Positions 8,836-17,673 of a DNA stretch of 64,000 nucleotides are shown here, piece after piece. Position numbers and translations under genes: made by a program. The stretch is taken from NCBI GenBank assembly GCA_905203305.1, contig CAJKVH010000007.1, positions 4,781-68,780 on the forward strand, read 5' to 3'. Source of the stretch: an uncultured Eubacteriales bacterium (GTDB taxonomy: Bacteria > Bacillota > Clostridia > TANB77 > CAG-508). Position 1 is the first letter of the stretch. The number at the start of each line of letters is the position of its first letter. The notes below the pieces were generated by a model. That model saw only the letters and a program-made list of their open reading frames with translations. It was not told the origin of the DNA and ran no database searches.

Positions 8836-10101
8836 ATGTTAAGAGATACATTAAGAAGAAAAAAAGGTATAACGTTAATTGCACTTGTAGTAACAATCAT
8901 AGTGCTCTTGATACTTGCGGGAATAAGCATAGCGATGTTAACAGGACAAAATGGAATACTAAATAGAGCAGTAGAAGCAAAAGAAAAAACAGAAGTGGCG
9001 CAAGAAGAAGAAAATGAAAAATTACAAGGATATGAAGATACAATAAACCAATATGCACCAAGTTCAAATGGAGGAAGTACAGGCGGAGGTTCTGAAGGAG
9101 GAAATCCAACAGGAGGAAGTTTACCAACAGGAACAGGAACAACGCCATATTTGCCAAATAGTACATTTTCAAAAAAAGAAGGGGATTTAGCAACAGGATT
9201 AGTAATACAAGATGCTAATCAAAATGAATATGTTTGGGTGGAAGTGCCTACAACAATATATGATAATACAACATATAATAATAATGGAGCAAAAAAACCA
9301 AGTAATAGTGAGAATTACACAAATATAGAAGCTTGCTTAAAGGCATATACAACTGATTATGCAGATTCTAGTTACAGTGATACAAATTCAAATTTTACAG
9401 AACAATATCAAGCTATGTTAAAAAGTGTGTATACAAATGGAGGATTTTGGATAGGAAGATATGAAGCAGGATTAGAAGGAGATACACCAAGAACATCAAG
9501 TACAGAAATATCAGAAAGCGACAAAGCAGTAATAAAGCCGAATATGTATCCATATAATTATGTGACAAGAGATAAAGCACAAACATTAGCGAAAAAAATG
9601 AATTATGGAGATTGTAAAGGAAGTTTAATATTTGGAATACAATGGGATTTAGTATTAAAATATATTGAAACAAAAAATCCATCACAGAAATCTAATTTAC
9701 TAAATAACAGTACAACGATAGGAAATTACTATAATTCAGCATTTACATTAAATAGAGGAAAATTTGCCAAATACGAAGCATTAACTGATTGGAAGTCTTA
9801 TAATAGTGAAGAAAAACCAACATTAGTAACAGGAAGCAAGAAGAAAAAACAAGGTTCACATGAAAACGGAATATTATTAACAACAGGAGCAACAGAAGCA
9901 ACAAATTTACAAAACATCTATGATATAGCTGGAAATGTATGGGAATGGACATTAGAGTTTTACAATACTAGCCAACCGTGTGTTTTCAGGGGAGGTTGCT
10001 ACACTTACACTGGTTTGCTCGGTCGAGCCAAGAGTCGCTGCAACGACATTACCCTAGTTTCTGGCAACATCATCGGTTTTCGCGTCGGACTATGGAAGTA
10101 G
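8836..10101 (+). CDS. Prepilin-type surface protein with FGE/C-type-lectin domain, likely DGR target
   Basis: A 421-residue protein with an N-terminal class-III (prepilin) signal: a basic stretch RRKKG, then a hydrophobic helix beginning ITLIALVVTIIV. A Gly/Ser/Thr linker follows at about residues 72-100, then a domain of the formylglycine-generating-enzyme / C-type-lectin fold with motifs GNVWEWT, FRGGC and IGFRVG. The final 40 or so codons abruptly change base composition and are rich in NNC and NNT codons, the mark of a DGR variable region. The same prepilin N-terminus recurs at 63365. It is probably a displayed adhesin whose tip is diversified. No reverse transcriptase or template repeat is visible in this window. 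Confidence 0.78.
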   Translation: MLRDTLRRKKGITLIALVVTIIVLLILAGISIAMLTGQNGILNRAVEAKEKTEVAQEEENEKLQGYEDTINQYAPSSNGGSTGGGSEGGNPTGGSLPTGTGTTPYLPNSTFSKKEGDLATGLVIQDANQNEYVWVEVPTTIYDNTTYNNNGAKKPSNSENYTNIEACLKAYTTDYADSSYSDTNSNFTEQYQAMLKSVYTNGGFWIGRYEAGLEGDTPRTSSTEISESDKAVIKPNMYPYNYVTRDKAQTLAKKMNYGDCKGSLIFGIQWDLVLKYIETKNPSQKSNLLNNSTTIGNYYNSAFTLNRGKFAKYEALTDWKSYNSEEKPTLVTGSKKKKQGSHENGILLTTGATEATNLQNIYDIAGNVWEWTLEFYNTSQPCVFRGGCYTYTGLLGRAKSRCNDITLVSGNIIGFRVGLWK

Positions 10102-10125
10102 CCTTGAACTCTGATGGCGAAGAAC
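9979..10125 (+). other. Candidate DGR variable region
   Basis: The 3' end of the gene and about 24 bases past its stop are C/G-rich against an A/T-rich surround. Codons in the variable part are TGC, TAC, ACT, TAC, ACT, then CGC, TGC, AAC, GAC, ATT, ACC. They share C or T at the third base and vary at the first two, as expected when AAC/AAT template codons undergo adenine mutagenesis. A near-invariant GC-rich end encoding IGFRVGLW could be the homing-initiation site. Just downstream, AACTAG and CTAGTT form a 6-bp inverted repeat (10124-10147). Confidence 0.6.
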
Positions 10126-10228
10126 TAGAATAATAGAATACTAGTTTTAGAATATAAAAATAAGAATAGGTAGGTGGCCGAAAAGTTACATTTTAAATTT
10201 TTGAAAATTTTGAGGTTTCTACCAGAGT

Positions 10229-10258
10229 AGCATAGCAAAATAAAGCTATGCTTTTTTT
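10229..10258 (+). terminator. Rho-independent terminator after the prepilin-like gene
   Basis: AGCATAGC and GCTATGCT form a perfect 8-bp stem followed by seven T. Confidence 0.88.
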
Positions 10259-10300
10259 CTATAAAAAATCATCATAAATCTCAATATTTCCACAAAACAC

Positions 10301-10328
10301 TTGAAAAAATCCAAAAAAAGTATATAAT
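10301..10328 (+). promoter_or_regulatory. Promoter of rnc
   Basis: TTGAAA (10301-10306) and TATAAT (10323-10328) are separated by 16 bases. Confidence 0.65.
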
Positions 10329-10356
10329 AGATACATGGTCGAAAAGAGGTGAAAAA

Positions 10357-11037
10357 ATGGAATATAGCAGATTAGAACAAGAATTAGGGTATACATTCAA
10401 AGATAAAAACTTATTACAAACAGCATTAACACATACATCTTATGCATACGAGAAAAAAACAATAAGTAATGAAAAACTAGAATTTTTAGGAGATAGCATA
10501 TTAGAATTTTTATCAAGTATATATATATATCAAAACTATCCAAAATTAAAAGAGGGAGAAATGACTAAAGTTAGGGCTCAAGTGGTATGTGAGGCAAGTT
10601 TATACAAAGTTGCTAAATCACATAATTTTAGTGATTTCTTACGCCTAGGAAAATCCGAAAGAGTAGCACACAAACAAGTAAAACCAGCTATAATGGCAGA
10701 TAGTGTAGAAGCAGTAATTGCAGCAATGTATTTAGATGGAGGTCTAGAGCCTGTAAATAAATTTATTATAGAAAATCTAAAAGAAGAAATAAAATTTGCA
10801 AGCAAAAACGTAGGACAAAAAGACTATAAAACTGTTTTACAAGAAATACTTCAAAAACATGGAGATGTTAAGATAGAATATAAAATAATAAAAGAATTCG
10901 GACCAGATCATGACAAAACATTTGATGCAGAAGTTATATATAATGGGAATATTTTAGCAAAAGGAGAAGGAAAAAGCAAAAAAAATGCTGAAATGGATGC
11001 AGCAAAACATGCAATTGAAATATTAAAAAAGGGGTGA
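10357..11037 (+). CDS. rnc: Ribonuclease III
   Basis: A 226-residue double-strand-specific endoribonuclease for rRNA and mRNA processing. The catalytic RNase III signature NEKLEFLGDSILEF lies at residues 38-51, with the second acidic site in MADSVEAVIAAMYLDGG. The C-terminal dsRNA-binding domain ends with the motif GKSKKNAEMDAAKHAI. An AGAGGTG Shine-Dalgarno precedes the ATG. The stop codon is 8 bases from the preferred start of the downstream radical-SAM gene. Confidence 0.97.
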   Translation: MEYSRLEQELGYTFKDKNLLQTALTHTSYAYEKKTISNEKLEFLGDSILEFLSSIYIYQNYPKLKEGEMTKVRAQVVCEASLYKVAKSHNFSDFLRLGKSERVAHKQVKPAIMADSVEAVIAAMYLDGGLEPVNKFIIENLKEEIKFASKNVGQKDYKTVLQEILQKHGDVKIEYKIIKEFGPDHDKTFDAEVIYNGNILAKGEGKSKKNAEMDAAKHAIEILKKG

Positions 11038-11045
11038 AAAGCTAT

Positions 11046-12098
11046 ATGAAAAAACAATATATTATTCCTATATTTGTACCACACTTAGGATGTCCAAATG
11101 ATTGTGTATTTTGCAATCAAAAATCTATAAGTGGGCAAACAAAGCAAGTTACAAAGGAAGATGTAAAAGAAATAATAGAAGAACACCTTAAATATATAAA
11201 AAAAGATTCAAAAGTAGAAGTTGCCTTTTTTGGAGGAAGCTTTACTGGAATTGAAGAAGAAAAGCAAGAAGAATTACTAAGTGCTGCATATGAATACATA
11301 AAGCAGAAAAAAGTAGAAAGTATAAGAATATCTACAAGACCGGATTATATTGATAAAAAAATATTAAAAAGACTAAAAAAATATAAAGTAAAGACAATAG
11401 AATTAGGAGTGCAATCAGCAAATGACTATATATTAAAAAAAGCAGGAAGGGGACATACATTTAGTGATGTTGAAAAAGCATCCAAATTAATAAGATGGTA
11501 TGGGTTCAATTTAGGACACCAAATGATGGTAGGACTTCCAGAAAGTACAACCGTAGATGAAATAAATACTGCGAAACAGCTAATAAAATTAAAACCAAAA
11601 ATGGTAAGAATATATCCAGTATTAGTTATAAAAAATACAAAACTAGAAAAAGATTATAATAACGGAAAATATAAACCATTAACAGTAACACAAGCAGTTG
11701 AGGTATGTAAAGAACTTGTAAAATTATTTACAAAGAAAAATATAGAAGTAATAAGAATAGGACTTCAACCAACAGACACAATAACAGATCCTGAAAATGA
11801 AAAAAGCGAGGTAGTAGCAGGACCATTTCATCCAGCTTTTAGACAGTTAGTAGAATCGGGAATGTGGTATGATGTTATTGTAGAAAAAATAAAGCAATTA
11901 AATACAAAGGTAAAAGAGGTAGTAGTTACTGTAAACCCTATAGATGTAAATAATGTTATTGGACAAAGAAAAGACAATATAAAAAATTTACGTGAAATTT
12001 ATGATGTTGATTTAATCGTTAAAGCAGATGAAAAAATAAAACAAGGAAAATCAAAAATAGAAATTACAAAAATTTATGAAGATTTTTCGGAAAAATAA
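11046..12098 (+). CDS. Radical SAM protein (ELP3-like core, COG1243 type)
   Basis: A 350-residue radical-SAM enzyme. The 4Fe-4S motif is CPNDCVFC (Cx3Cx2C), and FFGGSFTG is the SAM-contact GGE-like motif. It resembles the radical-SAM part of Elp3 but lacks the acetyltransferase half. In Firmicutes a gene of this type commonly follows rnc. A GTG at 11034 lies in frame and overlaps rnc, but the AAGGGG at the end of rnc is better spaced for the ATG at 11046. The reaction is not known from sequence. Confidence 0.8.
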   Translation: MKKQYIIPIFVPHLGCPNDCVFCNQKSISGQTKQVTKEDVKEIIEEHLKYIKKDSKVEVAFFGGSFTGIEEEKQEELLSAAYEYIKQKKVESIRISTRPDYIDKKILKRLKKYKVKTIELGVQSANDYILKKAGRGHTFSDVEKASKLIRWYGFNLGHQMMVGLPESTTVDEINTAKQLIKLKPKMVRIYPVLVIKNTKLEKDYNNGKYKPLTVTQAVEVCKELVKLFTKKNIEVIRIGLQPTDTITDPENEKSEVVAGPFHPAFRQLVESGMWYDVIVEKIKQLNTKVKEVVVTVNPIDVNNVIGQRKDNIKNLREIYDVDLIVKADEKIKQGKSKIEITKIYEDFSEK

Positions 12099-12104
12099 AA
12101 TAAT

Positions 12105-12148
12105 ATCTGGCCATAATAATGTAGTACTAAACTATAAAAAGGCCAGAT
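12105..12148. repeat. Inverted repeat downstream of the radical-SAM gene
   Basis: ATCTGGCC (12105-12112) pairs with GGCCAGAT (12141-12148) across a 28-base loop. There is no T run on the plus strand, so it is a weak terminator candidate at best. Confidence 0.5.
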
Positions 12149-12178
12149 TAAAAAAATGAAAAAATTTTTAAAAAAATC

Positions 12179-12206
12179 TTGACAAATTGTGAAAAGATGA
12201 TATAAT
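12179..12206 (+). promoter_or_regulatory. Promoter of the tRNA-Gly pair
   Basis: TTGACA (12179-12184) and TATAAT (12201-12206), 16 bases apart, sit about 20 bases upstream of the first tRNA. Confidence 0.8.
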
Positions 12207-12228
12207 AGTAAAGCATTAAGGAGAAGTT

Positions 12229-12302
12229 GCAGGTGTAGTTCAATGGTAGAACCCTAGCCTTCCAAGCTAGCTACGTGGGTTCGATTCCCACTACCTGCTC
12301 CA
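12229..12302 (+). tRNA. tRNA-Gly (anticodon UCC), copy 1
   Basis: A cloverleaf with CCA encoded. The acceptor GCAGGTG pairs with TACCTGC, the D arm is GTTC/GAAC, the anticodon stem CTAGC/GCTAG encloses the 7-base loop CTTCCAA, and the T arm is GTGGG-TTCGATT-CCCAC. Anticodon UCC reads GGA, the dominant glycine codon and the codon entered after ten of the eleven CGG shift sites. The loop has normal size and A at position 37, so the gene itself shows no four-base-decoding adaptation. Confidence 0.97.
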
Positions 12303-12332
12303 TTTAATGTATTAACTACCATAAAAAGAAAT

Positions 12333-12406
12333 GCAGGTGTAGTTCAATGGTAGAACCCTAGCCTTCCAAGCTAGCTACGTGGGTTCGATTCCCACTACCT
12401 GCTCCA
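12333..12406 (+). tRNA. tRNA-Gly (anticodon UCC), copy 2
   Basis: Identical in sequence to copy 1 and separated from it by 30 bases, so it is a recent or gene-converted tandem duplicate. Transcribed with copy 1 from the same promoter and followed by a terminator. Confidence 0.97.
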
Positions 12407-12411
12407 AAGTT

Positions 12412-12441
12412 AAAACCAATCTGAATCAGATTGGTTTTTTT
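12412..12441 (+). terminator. Terminator of the tRNA-Gly operon
   Basis: AACCAATCTGA pairs with TCAGATTGGTT across a very short loop and is followed by a T run. Confidence 0.88.
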
Positions 12442-12492
12442 ATTTTGATTTTTAATTATACTAATTTAAATTAACAGAATTTTAATATGTAA

Positions 12493-12633
12493 AACGATAT
12501 ACCAAAAATAATAAAATTTGATTTTGTTGTGATGGTATTTGGGAAAATGAGTGTATTAAGTAAAATAATTTATACATTAGTAGGAATAAGCGGAATAATA
12601 TCAATTGGATTATATCCAAAAATAAATGAGTAA
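12493..12633 (+). pseudogene. DUF378 (YuzA-like) remnant, N-terminus lost
   Basis: The open frame encodes a tail resembling the second half of DUF378 membrane proteins: FDFVVMVFG, then SKIIYTLVGISGI. The first helix with its usual NWGLVG motif is missing, because an in-frame stop lies just upstream and no Shine-Dalgarno precedes the ATG at 12532. It could instead be a tiny 33-residue membrane peptide, but decay is the simpler explanation. Confidence 0.5.
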
Positions 12634-12634
12634 A

Positions 12635-12671
12635 AAAAGAGTTGTATACTAAAAATTATGCAACTTTTTTA
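12635..12671 (+). terminator. Weak terminator after the DUF378 remnant
   Basis: AGTTGTAT and ATGCAACT flank a short loop and are followed by a T run. Confidence 0.6.
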
Positions 12672-12685
12672 ATTATAAACAGGGA

Positions 12686-12714
12686 TTGAAAAAGGGAAAA
12701 AAATACTATATAAT
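12686..12714 (+). promoter_or_regulatory. Promoter of trmFO
   Basis: TTGAAA (12686-12691) and TATAAT (12709-12714) are separated by 17 bases. Confidence 0.7.
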
Positions 12715-12737
12715 ATATCGCAAAAGGAGAAATTGAA

Positions 12738-14096
12738 ATGAATGAATATATAACAGTAATAGGAGGAGGTTTAGCTGGAACTGAAGCAGCATACCAAATA
12801 GCAAAACAAGGGATAAAAGTAAAACTATATGAAATGAAACCTAAAAAATACTCACCAGCACATACAAATTCAAATTTAGCAGAAATAGTATGTAGTAACT
12901 CATTTAAATCAAACCTACATACAAATGCATGTGGTTTATTAAAAGAAGAATTAAGAAAACTAGATTCATTATTAATAAAAATAGCAGATAAAACAAGTGT
13001 GCCAGCAGGACAAGCATTAGCAGTAGATAGAGAAGAATTTTCAAAAGAAGTTACAGCTGAAATAAATAAAAATCCACTTATAGAAGTTATAAATAAAGAA
13101 GTTGGAGAAGAAATCAGTTTAAAAGATATAGCAAAAGATGGTATAGTAATAATTGCTACAGGACCATTAACATCAGATAGTTTATCAAAAGAAATAATAG
13201 AGTTAACAGGTCAAAAAAGACTTGCATTTTATGATGCGGCAGCACCAATAGTAACAAAGGAAAGCATAGATTTTAATATAGCATTTTTTGGAAATAGGTA
13301 TGAACAGGAAAAACAAAAAGATGAAACCATAGATGAATGGAAAAAAAGGCTAGAGAGTCAAGATGCAAGTTATATAAATCTTCCGATGAATAAGGAAGAA
13401 TATGAAAAATTTGTAGAAGAATTAATAAATGCAGAAGTAGTAACATTACATGACTTTGAAAAAAGAGAAATATTTGAAGGTTGTATGCCAGTAGAAATAA
13501 TGGCCAAAAGAGGAAAAGATACATTAAGATTTGGTCCATTAAAGCCAGTAGGTTTTGATGATCCAAGATATGGAAAAAGACCATACGCAGTTGTACAATT
13601 AAGGCAAGATAATGGAGCAGCAAGTATATATAATATAGTTGGTTTCCAAACAAACCTTAAATATGGAGAACAAAAAAGAGTATTTAGTATGATACCAGGG
13701 TTAGAAAATGCGGACTTTATAAAATATGGTGTAATGCATAGAAATACTTATATAAACTCAAGTTATTTATTAGATAACACATATAATTTAAGAAAAATTG
13801 ATAACATATATTTTGCAGGACAAATAACAGGAGTTGAAGGATATGTAGAATCTATATCTTCTGGTTTAGTTGCAGGAATAAATGCGGTAAAAAAATTAAA
13901 AAATGAAGAAAAAATCGAATTTTCAAATTACACAATGATAGGAGCACTTGCAAAATATATATCAAATGAAAATGATAAATTTCAACCTATGAATGCAAAT
14001 TTTGGAATTGTTCCAGAATTAGGTGAGAGAATAAAAGATAAAAAATTAAAATATCAAAAATTAGCAGATAGAGCATTGGAACATTTGAAAATATAA
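12738..14096 (+). CDS. trmFO: tRNA uracil-54 methyltransferase TrmFO (folate/FAD dependent)
   Basis: TrmFO makes ribothymidine at tRNA position 54 using methylenetetrahydrofolate and FADH2. The 452-residue length fits. The FAD motif VIGGGLAGTEAA is at the N-terminus. Other family blocks are EMKP near residue 36, IVCSNSFKSN, PVEIMAKRG, LRFGPLKPVG and FAGQITGVEGYVES. An AAAGGAG Shine-Dalgarno precedes the ATG. A run of glycan genes follows within 10 bases and is probably co-transcribed, which is unusual for trmFO. Confidence 0.97.
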   Translation: MNEYITVIGGGLAGTEAAYQIAKQGIKVKLYEMKPKKYSPAHTNSNLAEIVCSNSFKSNLHTNACGLLKEELRKLDSLLIKIADKTSVPAGQALAVDREEFSKEVTAEINKNPLIEVINKEVGEEISLKDIAKDGIVIIATGPLTSDSLSKEIIELTGQKRLAFYDAAAPIVTKESIDFNIAFFGNRYEQEKQKDETIDEWKKRLESQDASYINLPMNKEEYEKFVEELINAEVVTLHDFEKREIFEGCMPVEIMAKRGKDTLRFGPLKPVGFDDPRYGKRPYAVVQLRQDNGAASIYNIVGFQTNLKYGEQKRVFSMIPGLENADFIKYGVMHRNTYINSSYLLDNTYNLRKIDNIYFAGQITGVEGYVESISSGLVAGINAVKKLKNEEKIEFSNYTMIGALAKYISNENDKFQPMNANFGIVPELGERIKDKKLKYQKLADRALEHLKI

Positions 14097-14105
14097 GGAG
14101 AAAAT

Positions 14106-15056
14106 ATGCCAAAAGTAAGCTTAATAATACCAGTATATAATGTACAAGATTATATAGAAAAATGCTTAGATTCAGTTGTAAATCAAACAATTGATGATAT
14201 GGAAATAATAATAGTAAATGATGGGTCAAAAGATCAATCAAAACAGAAAATAGAAAGATATTTAGAAAAATATCCTAAAATAAAATACTTAGAAAAAGAA
14301 AATGGTGGATTGTCAGATGCAAGGAACTATGGACTAAAATTTGCAACAGGAGAATATGTAGCTTTTCTAGACTCTGATGATTATGTAGAAAAAAACACAT
14401 ATGAAGAAATGTATAATTTAGCTAAAAAAGAAAAATCTGACATGGTAGAATGTGACTTTATTTGGGAATATCCAAATAAAATAAGAGAAGATATAGGAGT
14501 TTTATATTCGTCTAAAAAAGAAATGATAGAAAAAGCTAGAGTTGTTGCATGGAATAAATTAATTAAAAGAGAAATAATAGAAAAGACAAATTTACAATTT
14601 CCGGTTGGACTTAGATATGAAGATGTGGAGTTCTTTTATAAAATGGTTCCTTATATAAGTAAAGTTTCATTTGTAAAAAAATGTTTTATACATTATGTGC
14701 AAAGAGAAGATTCAATTGCAAATACTCAAAATATAAGGACAAAAGAAATATTTAAAGTATTAGATAATGTAATTAAATATTATAAAGAAAATAACTTATA
14801 TAACGAATACGAGCAGGAATTGGAATATATTTATGTAAGATTTTTATTGTGTAGTTCGCTAAAGAGAATGTGCAAAATAGAAGATAAAAGACAAAGAAAA
14901 CAAGCAATTCAAGAGACATGGGAAAACATAAATACTAAATTTCCTAATTGGAGAAAAAATGATATTTTAAAAAAGAAGAGTATGAAAAATTTGTATATAA
15001 GAAGCAATAATAAATTTACTTACAAAATATATTGTTTATTCTTACAATTGTTATAG
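14106..15056 (+). CDS. Family 2 glycosyltransferase
   Basis: A 316-residue GT-A fold glycosyltransferase. The N-terminal SLIIPVYN motif, VNDGSKD and the metal-binding DSDDYVEKN (near residue 93) are typical of GT2. The acceptor-side motif LRYEDVEFFYKM follows. No membrane helices, so it probably acts at the inner face of the membrane. First gene of the glycan cluster; the sugar specificity cannot be read. Confidence 0.92.
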   Translation: MPKVSLIIPVYNVQDYIEKCLDSVVNQTIDDMEIIIVNDGSKDQSKQKIERYLEKYPKIKYLEKENGGLSDARNYGLKFATGEYVAFLDSDDYVEKNTYEEMYNLAKKEKSDMVECDFIWEYPNKIREDIGVLYSSKKEMIEKARVVAWNKLIKREIIEKTNLQFPVGLRYEDVEFFYKMVPYISKVSFVKKCFIHYVQREDSIANTQNIRTKEIFKVLDNVIKYYKENNLYNEYEQELEYIYVRFLLCSSLKRMCKIEDKRQRKQAIQETWENINTKFPNWRKNDILKKKSMKNLYIRSNNKFTYKIYCLFLQLL

Positions 15057-15068
15057 GAGAAATAAGTT

Positions 15069-16448
15069 ATGATAGAAAAAATAAAGAAAAAAATAACACT
15101 AGAAAATTTAATGTGTTTTTTTGTAATACTATGTCCAATACTTGATATAATAAGTTTTTTATTTAGAAATTATTTTTCAACAAATTTATCGCCAACAACA
15201 ATATTAAGACCAATTATACCCTGTATAGTATTTATTATAGTATTTTTTAAAGAAAAAGGAAAATTAAAAAAAGCTATAATTACATGTTTATATTTAATAT
15301 ATTCTATAATTCACTTAGTAATATTTCAAAAACTACATAATGGAAGTTCATATGGAAATATAGTAAATGAGACACAATATTTAGTGAATTATGGAATGAT
15401 GATAGTTAATTTGTATTTATTTTTTAAAGTTGTAAAAGACAAAGGAAAGCTTGAAAAGTCAGTATTAATAAGTATATTAATATATATAATATCTATATTG
15501 ATATCAATAATAACTAATACTTCATCATCTACATATTTAGAAGAAATTGGGTATAAAGGCTATTTTGAATCTGGAAATAGCTTGTGTACAGTGTTACTTT
15601 TAGGATTATGTATAATTTTGGGGAATTTTAAATTAAGTGATTGGAAAAAATTAATTTTAATAGTATTAATAGGAATTTATCTAACAATGCTATCTGGAAT
15701 GAGAACAGGATTATTTGGATTTGGAATAATTATTTTTATGTTTATAATTGCCAATCTACTTATAAACATTAGAGATAATAAAAAAGTAGAAAAAAAACAG
15801 ACAATTATAATCTCGATAGTTATAATAATTGCTATTATTATGATTGCGGTTTTAGGATCAAAAACAATTGAAAGAAGAAAACTATTAAAGCAAAATGAAG
15901 AAATAAATATTGATCAAGAAACTGGAGAAGGAAGATATGTTACAGGAGATATATTAAATATATATAAAGAAATAAAAAATGGAACAATAAAAGAAAATTA
16001 TATGTCAGAAGAAGAAAAAAGAGCAATTGTTAAATTTGGTAATTATGCAAAAGAAATAAAATTATCAAATGTAAATTTAAGAAAACAACAATTAATTTAT
16101 AATTTGATTTTAGTTAAAGAACAAAAAAATCTGGTATTAATATTATTCGGAAATGGCTATAAAAACCAAACAGGAGAGCTTGTGATGGAAATGGAAGTTC
16201 CAGCAATTTTATTGAATTTTGGAATAATTGGATTTATCCTATATTTAGGACCATTTATTTTCGCTTTGATATATGGAATAAAAGAAATGCTAAAAAATAA
16301 AAAAGAAATAAAAATAGATAAAGTAATGTATCTAACAGGATTTTTATTAGCATTTGCATTATCAAGTTTGTCGGGATATGTATTTTTTAATTTATCAAGT
16401 ATGACAATGGTAATAATTTTGGCTAAGCTTTTGACGCAATTATTTTAA
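15069..16448 (+). CDS. O-antigen ligase / polymerase-like membrane protein
   Basis: A 459-residue protein with about ten to twelve membrane helices and one large extracytoplasmic loop at about residues 270-350, the layout of Wzy polymerases and WaaL-type ligases. The segment SGMRTGLFGFG matches the family's conserved Arg-containing helix start. Between glycosyltransferase genes, it likely polymerises or transfers a lipid-linked surface glycan. The repeat cluster at 16451 begins just after its stop. Confidence 0.82.
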   Translation: MIEKIKKKITLENLMCFFVILCPILDIISFLFRNYFSTNLSPTTILRPIIPCIVFIIVFFKEKGKLKKAIITCLYLIYSIIHLVIFQKLHNGSSYGNIVNETQYLVNYGMMIVNLYLFFKVVKDKGKLEKSVLISILIYIISILISIITNTSSSTYLEEIGYKGYFESGNSLCTVLLLGLCIILGNFKLSDWKKLILIVLIGIYLTMLSGMRTGLFGFGIIIFMFIIANLLINIRDNKKVEKKQTIIISIVIIIAIIMIAVLGSKTIERRKLLKQNEEINIDQETGEGRYVTGDILNIYKEIKNGTIKENYMSEEEKRAIVKFGNYAKEIKLSNVNLRKQQLIYNLILVKEQKNLVLILFGNGYKNQTGELVMEMEVPAILLNFGIIGFILYLGPFIFALIYGIKEMLKNKKEIKIDKVMYLTGFLLAFALSSLSGYVFFNLSSMTMVIILAKLLTQLF

Positions 16449-16450
16449 CA

Positions 16451-16546
16451 AATTCCCCGAAAAACTCCGTCCCCAAATGGGAATTCCCCGAAAATCTCCG
16501 TCCCCAAATGGGAATTCCACGAAAATCTCCGTCCCCAAATGGGAAA
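16451..16546 (+). repeat. Three tandem copies of the dispersed GC-rich repeat
   Basis: Three direct copies of the approximately 32-bp element follow one another head to tail (about 16451-16485, 16484-16517 and 16516-16546). They differ by single bases (CCCCG/CCACG, AAAACTCC/AAATCTCC). They fill the whole gap between two glycan genes, leaving only the Shine-Dalgarno of the next gene. Confidence 0.9.
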
Positions 16547-16560
16547 GAAAGGAATAAAAA

Positions 16561-17673
16561 ATGAAAAAAATAGTATTTGGAATAACAAGTCTTGGAATAG
16601 GTGGAGCTGAAAGAGTACTTGTAGATATAGTAAACAAGTTGAAAAATGAATATGATATAACAATTTTTATGCTATATGGAAAAGGAGCATTTGAAAAAGA
16701 ACTTGGAGAAAATGTAAAAGTAATTAAGCTATATAATAATTCTTATGAGGAGCTATCAAATTTAAAGAAAAAAGTTATTCCTTTAAAAGTACTTTTTTGC
16801 GGAAAGAAAATCTATAAAAAATATATTGAAGGAAAATTTGATGAACAAGTTGCATTTTTGGAAGGACCAATTACAAGAATTTTTAAGTATGGTAAATCTA
16901 AAAATAAAATTGTATGGGTTCATAATGATATATCAAAAGTATTTGGGAATAGTTTTAAAGCGAAAATAAAATTATTGGTAGACAGAAAAATATATGGAAA
17001 ATATGACAAGATTGTTTTTGTAAGTAATGATAATAAAAATGCGTTTAATGAATTGTATAAAGAAAAAAGATTAGAAAACAAAGAAGAAGTTATATATAAT
17101 TATATAGATAAAGAAAGAATTTTGCAAAAATCGAATCAAAAAATAGGAGAAGAATATATTGATAAATCTATGCCATCAATTATAACAGTTGCAAGGCTTG
17201 TTCCTCAAAAGGCAATTGATAGATTAATAGATGTGCATAAAAAGTTGATAGATGACAAAATAATGCATAATATTTATGTAATAGGTGATGGACCTGAAAG
17301 ACAAAATCTAGAAAACAAAATAAAAGAATTAAAAGTAGAAGATACATTTAAGCTTATGGGAAAAAGAGAAAACCCATATCCATATATAAAAAGAGCAGAT
17401 TATTTTGCTTTACTATCTAAATTTGAAGGATATGGTATGGTAATAGATGAAGCGAAAATTTTAAATAAAAATATAATAATAACAGATACTGCAGCAAAAG
17501 AAGCTGTTAATGGATACTCAAAAAAAGTGATATTACAAAATACAGAAGATGCAATTTTTGAAGGTTTAAAACAGATATTAAAAGGAAACGTAATTTTTGA
17601 TGATGGAAATTTAGAATTTAATAATGAAAATTTACTTGAACAGATAAAAAAATTATTAGGAGAAGAAAAATGA
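16561..17673 (+). CDS. Family 4 glycosyltransferase
   Basis: A 370-residue GT-B fold transferase. The N-terminal donor-site loop SLGIGGAERVLVD is typical of GT4. The C-terminal nucleotide-sugar site includes TVARLVPQKAIDRLI, GDGPERQNLE and the EGYGMVIDEAKIL region with its EX7E-like glutamates. It overlaps the next glycosyltransferase by 4 bases, so the two are translationally coupled. Confidence 0.92.
   Translation: MKKIVFGITSLGIGGAERVLVDIVNKLKNEYDITIFMLYGKGAFEKELGENVKVIKLYNNSYEELSNLKKKVIPLKVLFCGKKIYKKYIEGKFDEQVAFLEGPITRIFKYGKSKNKIVWVHNDISKVFGNSFKAKIKLLVDRKIYGKYDKIVFVSNDNKNAFNELYKEKRLENKEEVIYNYIDKERILQKSNQKIGEEYIDKSMPSIITVARLVPQKAIDRLIDVHKKLIDDKIMHNIYVIGDGPERQNLENKIKELKVEDTFKLMGKRENPYPYIKRADYFALLSKFEGYGMVIDEAKILNKNIIITDTAAKEAVNGYSKKVILQNTEDAIFEGLKQILKGNVIFDDGNLEFNNENLLEQIKKLLGEEK

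Noticed and set aside
12229..12302. tRNA-Gly as a four-base decoder of CGGA
   Set aside because: The anticodon loop has the normal seven bases, and position 37 is A, which cannot pair with the C of CGGA; this gene alone does not explain the shift.
16440..16663. Minus-strand ORFs across the repeat cluster
   Set aside because: Their repetitive peptide comes only from the tandem repeats read in reverse, with no start signal or similarity.
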